Source: Verrucomicrobiota bacterium
GTDB taxonomy: Bacteria > Verrucomicrobiota > Verrucomicrobiia > Chthoniobacterales > UBA10450
DNA length: 8,313 nt
Assembly: GCA_003218525.1 (NCBI GenBank)
Contig: QHNU01000139.1
Coordinates: 1 to 8,313, forward strand
Direction of reading: 5' to 3'
The first letter of the stretch is position 1. Every line of letters starts with the position of its first letter. Below, piece by piece: positions 6,117-8,313 of the stretch. The notes under the pieces are model-generated. The model was not told where the DNA came from. It saw only the letters and a program-made list of their open reading frames with translations, and searched no databases. A program made the translations under genes and the position numbers.

Positions 6117-7022
6117 TCAACCGGTCGTTGGTTGTGACAACCCAAGGGACTGCAGCGTCTGTGCCGAAAGACTCCCGCTTACATCCAGCTGTCTGGCCGT
6201 CTGGTAATTCGCCACCGCGTCGCGCGTCGTGGGTCCAAAAATGCCATCCACTGGGCCGGTGTAATACCCCAGTTGAGTGAGCAGCGTCTGGACGGCCTGG
6301 ACGGTGTCATCAGGCGCGGGGACACTGTTATCAACGGCCCCGGTGTTATCGTACGGCTGACTATCCGCATAGTAATCGTATGGGTAGTAATCGTCAGCGG
6401 AATACGGAAGATAATCCCAAGGGTAAAATCCAGGATCCAGTCCAAACCAAAAACCGTTGTCAAAGACAAAGAAGCGACCGTGATCGAAGTGTGCATGTCG
6501 TCGATCCCAGTCGCCATGCCAATTTGCCCCATGGCGTTCGGCGATGTGGTCCGTCCGCCCGTTCAATCCGCGTTGCGCAGCTGTTCCAGGTGAACGTGCC
6601 GCCGAAGCGATGGCTGCACGACTAGACGCTGCTGCCGGCTGTTGCGCAAGAGCGCTGCGTGTTGAGCTAAAACGATTCTGCGCCCGACTAGCCGCTGTTG
6701 TTGCGCGAACCGCGGGAGTTACCGGTTGGGCAACTCGTCCATTAGGGACAGGCTCCCGGTATGAAGGATGCCCAAATGAAGAGAAGCGGGGTCCTGTGCC
6801 ACCAAAGTTGGGAACTCCACCTGAGACGCGCGCTCCGCCGAAACCGACTCCACCCCCGCGGCCGCCTACTCCGCCTCCGCGGGCAAAACCACCACCACCA
6901 CCACCATGAAAGCCACCGCCACCGAATCCTCCTCCGCCGCCACCGTGGCCCGCTGCCCATCCGGCGTGAACTAGGGTGATCGATGTGATGCCAACTAAAC
7001 CAAATAATCTTAATTTCTTCAC
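6117..7022 (-). CDS. Exported Gly-rich protein with C-terminal peptidoglycan-binding domain (PGB-C)
   Basis: The 301 residues have the same architecture as PGB-B: a Sec signal peptide (1-23, ending G-W-A-A), a glycine-rich stretch to about 76, and an Ala/Ser/Thr/Arg linker to about 165. The aromatic block at 168-218 contains D-W-D-R-R-H-A-H-F, F-D-N-G-F-W-F-G-L-D, and G-F-Y-P-W-D-Y followed by Y-Y-P-Y-D-Y-Y. The PG_binding_1 domain spans about 240-296 (V-Q-T-L-L-T-Q-L-G-Y-Y, V-D-G-I-F-G-P-T-T-R-D-A-V, T-L-Q-S-L-G-L). The start is GTG at 7022, aligned with the ATG of PGB-B at the signal peptide. GGAG is only one base away, too close for a normal ribosome binding site, and a 42-codon upstream ORF overlaps the start as GTGA. 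The receiver gene follows 18 bases after the stop. The likely location is periplasm or cell wall; no enzymatic domain is seen. Confidence 0.85.
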   Translation of the reverse strand: MKKLRLFGLVGITSITLVHAGWAAGHGGGGGGFGGGGFHGGGGGGFARGGGVGGRGGGVGFGGARVSGGVPNFGGTGPRFSSFGHPSYREPVPNGRVAQPVTPAVRATTAASRAQNRFSSTRSALAQQPAAASSRAAIASAARSPGTAAQRGLNGRTDHIAERHGANWHGDWDRRHAHFDHGRFFVFDNGFWFGLDPGFYPWDYLPYSADDYYPYDYYADSQPYDNTGAVDNSVPAPDDTVQAVQTLLTQLGYYTGPVDGIFGPTTRDAVANYQTARQLDVSGSLSAQTLQSLGLSQPTTG

Positions 7023-7147
7023 GCTCCAAGATCGTTACTCTTTCGTTTCGCAGCCATGGTGCATCTGTGGGATTTTGCGGTCCTACCTAAGAGTTGGCCG
7101 TCTCTCCCTCTTTCGAGGTAAAGGGATGTGGCGCCCGCTCGCGACAT
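7019..7147 (-). CDS. Possible 42-residue upstream ORF coupled to PGB-C
   Basis: ATG 7147 opens a frame reading M-S-R-A-G-A-T-S-L-Y-L-E-R-G and later A-K-S and M-A-A-K-R-K. It ends K-S-N-D-L-G-A with TGA sharing four bases with the GTG of PGB-C. No clear ribosome binding site precedes the ATG. The same frame through the element is open in all three copies. It may be a translated leader or a chance frame; base changes between copies are not concentrated in third codon positions, which argues against strong coding constraint. Confidence 0.25.
   Translation of the reverse strand: MSRAGATSLYLERGRDGQLLGRTAKSHRCTMAAKRKSNDLGA
7050..7113 (-). promoter_or_regulatory. Copy C of the three-copy conserved upstream element (PGB-C gene)
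   Basis: The blocks AAAGAGGGAG, GCAAAATCC and ATGGC keep the spacing seen in the other two copies. The element begins 28 bases before the PGB-C GTG. It matches the copy before PGB-B at 49 of 64 positions. Two potential hairpins lie a further 45-95 bases upstream. Confidence 0.55.
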
Positions 7148-7157
7148 TGATTTCAAG

Positions 7158-7208
7158 CACGGCGACAGAGCGCCGTGACTACAACGACTGTAGCCGCATC
7201 GCTCTGTC
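7158..7208 (-). promoter_or_regulatory. Two mutually exclusive hairpins upstream of PGB-C
   Basis: GACAGAGCG (7164-7172) and CGCTCTGTC (7200-7208) are a perfect 9-base inverted repeat enclosing a smaller one, CTACA/TGTAG around ACGAC. CACGGCG (7158-7164) and CGCCGTG (7171-7177) form a second perfect 7-base stem with a 6-base loop that uses bases of the first. Only one can form at a time, as in attenuators and riboswitch expression platforms. No T-tract follows either stem, so classical intrinsic termination is not supported. Confidence 0.35.
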
Positions 7209-7455
7209 GAGGTGTCTTTGCAGCGACGCGCACATCTTCGTTCGAGAGAGCGTGGTCGCGAGGACCTTTCGGTTTAAAATACCGGCGACAAAGCGGAGTA
7301 GCCAAAGCAAATGCGAGACGCGAACTTCAGGAGAGCGGCCAGAACATTCCAACCAACTCGGCTATCGCAACCATTCCGGCGACGAACAGCTGCCGTGGGT
7401 TCGCGCGCGGTCGCGCGCAAGGATCGCGATTCACCTTCGCGCGGCGGTAGTCGCA
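7209..7455. other. Intergenic stretch between RR2 and PGB-C, no firm gene
   Basis: The stretch holds no recognisable gene. A minus-strand frame from GTG 7434 to TGA 7327 would give 35 residues with a hydrophobic run (LFVAGMVAIAELVGMFWPL), which could be a tiny membrane peptide or a relic. It has no clear ribosome binding site. A GC-only inverted repeat (GCGCGCG/CGCGCGC, 7403-7418) is also present. Plus-strand frames here lack any family likeness. Confidence 0.3.
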
Positions 7456-7483
7456 AATCATCCGGATGACTGTCAGGATGATT
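7456..7483 (-). terminator. Hairpin directly after the RR2 stop codon
   Basis: AATCATCC and GGATGATT are perfect 8-base inverted halves with a 12-base spacer, starting two bases past the TGA of the canonical receiver gene. The position fits a terminator or a 3'-end stabilising hairpin. The T-tract is missing, so intrinsic termination is uncertain. Confidence 0.35.
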
Positions 7484-7484
7484 A

Positions 7485-7961
7485 TCAAAGATCAAGATCC
7501 GCTATTTTCGTTTGGGTTCGGCCGCGCGCGTTGATGTTAGCCAGCAGACTTTCTTCAATGCCTGCGACCAATTCTGGAATGCTAGTCGGCTTGGCCAGAA
7601 ATGCATGTCCTTGGATCTGCAGGCCCGATTTTGTCTCAGCTTTCGTCACCAGAGCCGTCAGAAAGACCACCGGGGTTCGATGCAATGTCGGATCGGATTC
7701 AATCCGCGCCGCGACTTCGCCACCATCGGTTTCCGGCATCGCAACATCAAGAAGGATAAGGTCAGGCCTAACGCGCTGCGCTGTTTGGTGAGCTCTGGCT
7801 GGATCATTTTCTTCCGAAACGGAGTAGCGCCCGGTCCTCTCCAGCGCGCATTTGGCGGAGTGGATAAAGTCGCGGTTGTCATCGATGATTAAGATGCGCG
7901 TTTTCTCTTCGGTCTCGTCAATAGGCGGTGGGAGAAAATTCGCTTCAATAATCCTCTTCAT
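7485..7961 (-). CDS. Stand-alone response regulator receiver protein (RR2)
   Basis: The 158 residues form a CheY-like receiver domain (about 21-140) after a 20-residue N-terminal extension, with a short basic C-terminal tail and no DNA-binding or enzymatic output. All key residues are present: the acidic pair Asp27-Asp28 (I-L-I-I-D-D-N), the phospho-acceptor Asp72 in L-L-D-V-A-M-P-E-T-D-G, Thr102 (F-L-T-A) and Lys124 (L-A-K-P). It should be phosphorylatable by a histidine kinase, but none is encoded in the window. The start ATG 7961 has GAG five to six bases upstream. An in-frame start further up (8069) would add 36 residues made from the receiver-gene relic and is rejected. PGB-D ends 108 bases upstream, so it may share that transcript. 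It is not a close relative of the atypical receiver at 5709-6098. Confidence 0.85.
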   Translation of the reverse strand: MKRIIEANFLPPPIDETEEKTRILIIDDNRDFIHSAKCALERTGRYSVSEENDPARAHQTAQRVRPDLILLDVAMPETDGGEVAARIESDPTLHRTPVVFLTALVTKAETKSGLQIQGHAFLAKPTSIPELVAGIEESLLANINARGRTQTKIADLDL

Positions 7962-8002
7962 AAGAACTCTATTTCTTAGGCCATAAGCAAAGCTCACAGC
8001 CG

Positions 8003-8052
8003 CACTCGATCGAAGTTGTGATCGCGCCTGCAGAAAGAAGTCGTCGTTTCGT
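8003..8052 (-). pseudogene. Relic of the start of an atypical-type receiver gene
   Basis: Bases 8003-8034 match 6045-6076, the start of the atypical receiver gene, at 29 of 32 positions, and weaker similarity continues to 8052. The relic reads R-D-H-N-F-D-R-V where the intact gene reads R-D-Q-N-F-D-R-V. The start codon has become ACG and the frame closes two codons after the Val. It begins about 17 bases after the PGB-D stop, the same position the intact gene has behind PGB-C. This shows that the PGB-receiver pair was duplicated and that this copy's receiver was lost. Confidence 0.6.
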
Positions 8053-8069
8053 AGTAATGGAGCTGACAA

Positions 8070-8313
8070 TCAACTGGCCGTTGGCGGCGGCAGGCCTAGT
8101 GACTGCAGTGTGTCGGGCGATAGACTTCCGGTTACGCTTAGTCGCTTGGCGATTTGATACTTCACCACCGCGTCACGCGTCGTCGGTCCGAAGAGGCCAT
8201 CGATTGGGCCGGTGTAATAGCCCAGTTGCATGAGCTGCGTCTGGACGGCTTGAACCGTGGGGTTAGCCGAAGGGACACTCGTGTTATCGTACGGCTGACT
8301 GTCCGCATAGTAA
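8070..8313 (-). CDS. Peptidoglycan-binding-domain protein, C-terminal part only (PGB-D)
   Basis: Eighty codons before the TGA at 8070-8072 are in the window; the 5' part lies beyond the right edge. They begin in the Tyr-rich segment (Y-Y-A-D-S-Q-P-Y-D-N-T), identical to PGB-C over that stretch. The rest is a full PG_binding_1 domain: V-Q-A-V-Q-T-Q-L-M-Q-L-G-Y-Y, then I-D-G-L-F-G-P-T-T-R-D-A-V, then T-L-Q-S-L-G-L. Five residues present in the PGB-C linker (around T-G-A-V-D-N) are absent. The close match to PGB-C predicts the same exported, Gly-rich protein and a recent duplication. RR2 lies downstream, with the receiver relic in between. Confidence 0.85.
   Translation of the reverse strand, partial: YYADSQPYDNTSVPSANPTVQAVQTQLMQLGYYTGPIDGLFGPTTRDAVVKYQIAKRLSVTGSLSPDTLQSLGLPPPTAS

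Noticed and set aside
6544..6909. Plus-strand frame with a long proline run
   Set aside because: It is the antisense image of the glycine-rich coding region of PGB-C.
6890..6960. Simple repeats in the glycine-rich coding regions taken as a repeat array or CRISPR
   Set aside because: They are GGN codon runs encoding the Gly-rich segment; there are no regular repeat-spacer units.
6976..7791. Longest plus-strand open frame, 271 codons
   Set aside because: It runs antisense through element C, the hairpin region and the canonical receiver gene, is Arg/Ser-rich with no recognisable domain, and has no ribosome binding site.
7485..8069. Longer RR2 form starting at 8069
   Set aside because: The extra 36 residues are translated from the receiver-gene relic in the wrong frame; the receiver domain begins well after 7961.

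Overview
The window looks like a piece of a bacterial chromosome of moderate G+C. Every intact gene lies on the minus strand, so transcription runs from high to low coordinates. No rRNA, tRNA, CRISPR array, transposase or phage gene is visible. The secreted Gly-rich / Tyr-rich proteins with a C-terminal peptidoglycan-binding domain, the MauG-type di-haem peroxidase and the small single-helix membrane protein recall soil Verrucomicrobiota. That placement is an inference from memory of similar proteins, not something the sequence proves.

Right half (about 4.7-8.3 kb): three paralogous exported proteins with a peptidoglycan-binding domain, here PGB-B (4686-5525), PGB-C (6117-7022) and PGB-D (8070 to past the window end). 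Two of them are followed on the same strand by a stand-alone receiver-domain protein: PGB-C by an atypical receiver (5709-6098), PGB-D by a canonical one (7485-7961). Between PGB-D and the canonical receiver lies a decayed piece of the start of an atypical-type receiver gene. The locus therefore grew by duplication of a [PGB, receiver] unit, and one unit had its receiver replaced.

Middle (2.3-4.6 kb): a compact likely operon encoding a small membrane protein, an aldo/keto reductase and an NAD(P)-dependent beta-hydroxyacid dehydrogenase, followed after 48 bases by a lipoprotein-type cytochrome c peroxidase whose frame is broken near 1465. Left end: a DoxX-family membrane protein running off the window. 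Between it and the peroxidase is a gene-poor stretch holding a plus-strand fragment of an ABC-transporter ATPase C-terminus.

The most interesting signal is not a gene. A gap-free element of about 64 bases occurs three times (510-573, 5552-5615, 7050-7113), each time on the minus strand upstream of an envelope gene (DoxX, PGB-B, PGB-C). Its three blocks (AAAGAGGGAG, GCAAAATCC, ATGGC in the sense direction) keep exactly the same spacing. The element has one reading frame open in all three copies. At both PGB genes a short upstream ORF ends in a 4-base stop/start overlap with the PGB start codon. It may be a shared promoter or 5' leader RNA, a translated leader, or a dispersed repeat. Upstream of the 7050 copy are two mutually exclusive hairpins.
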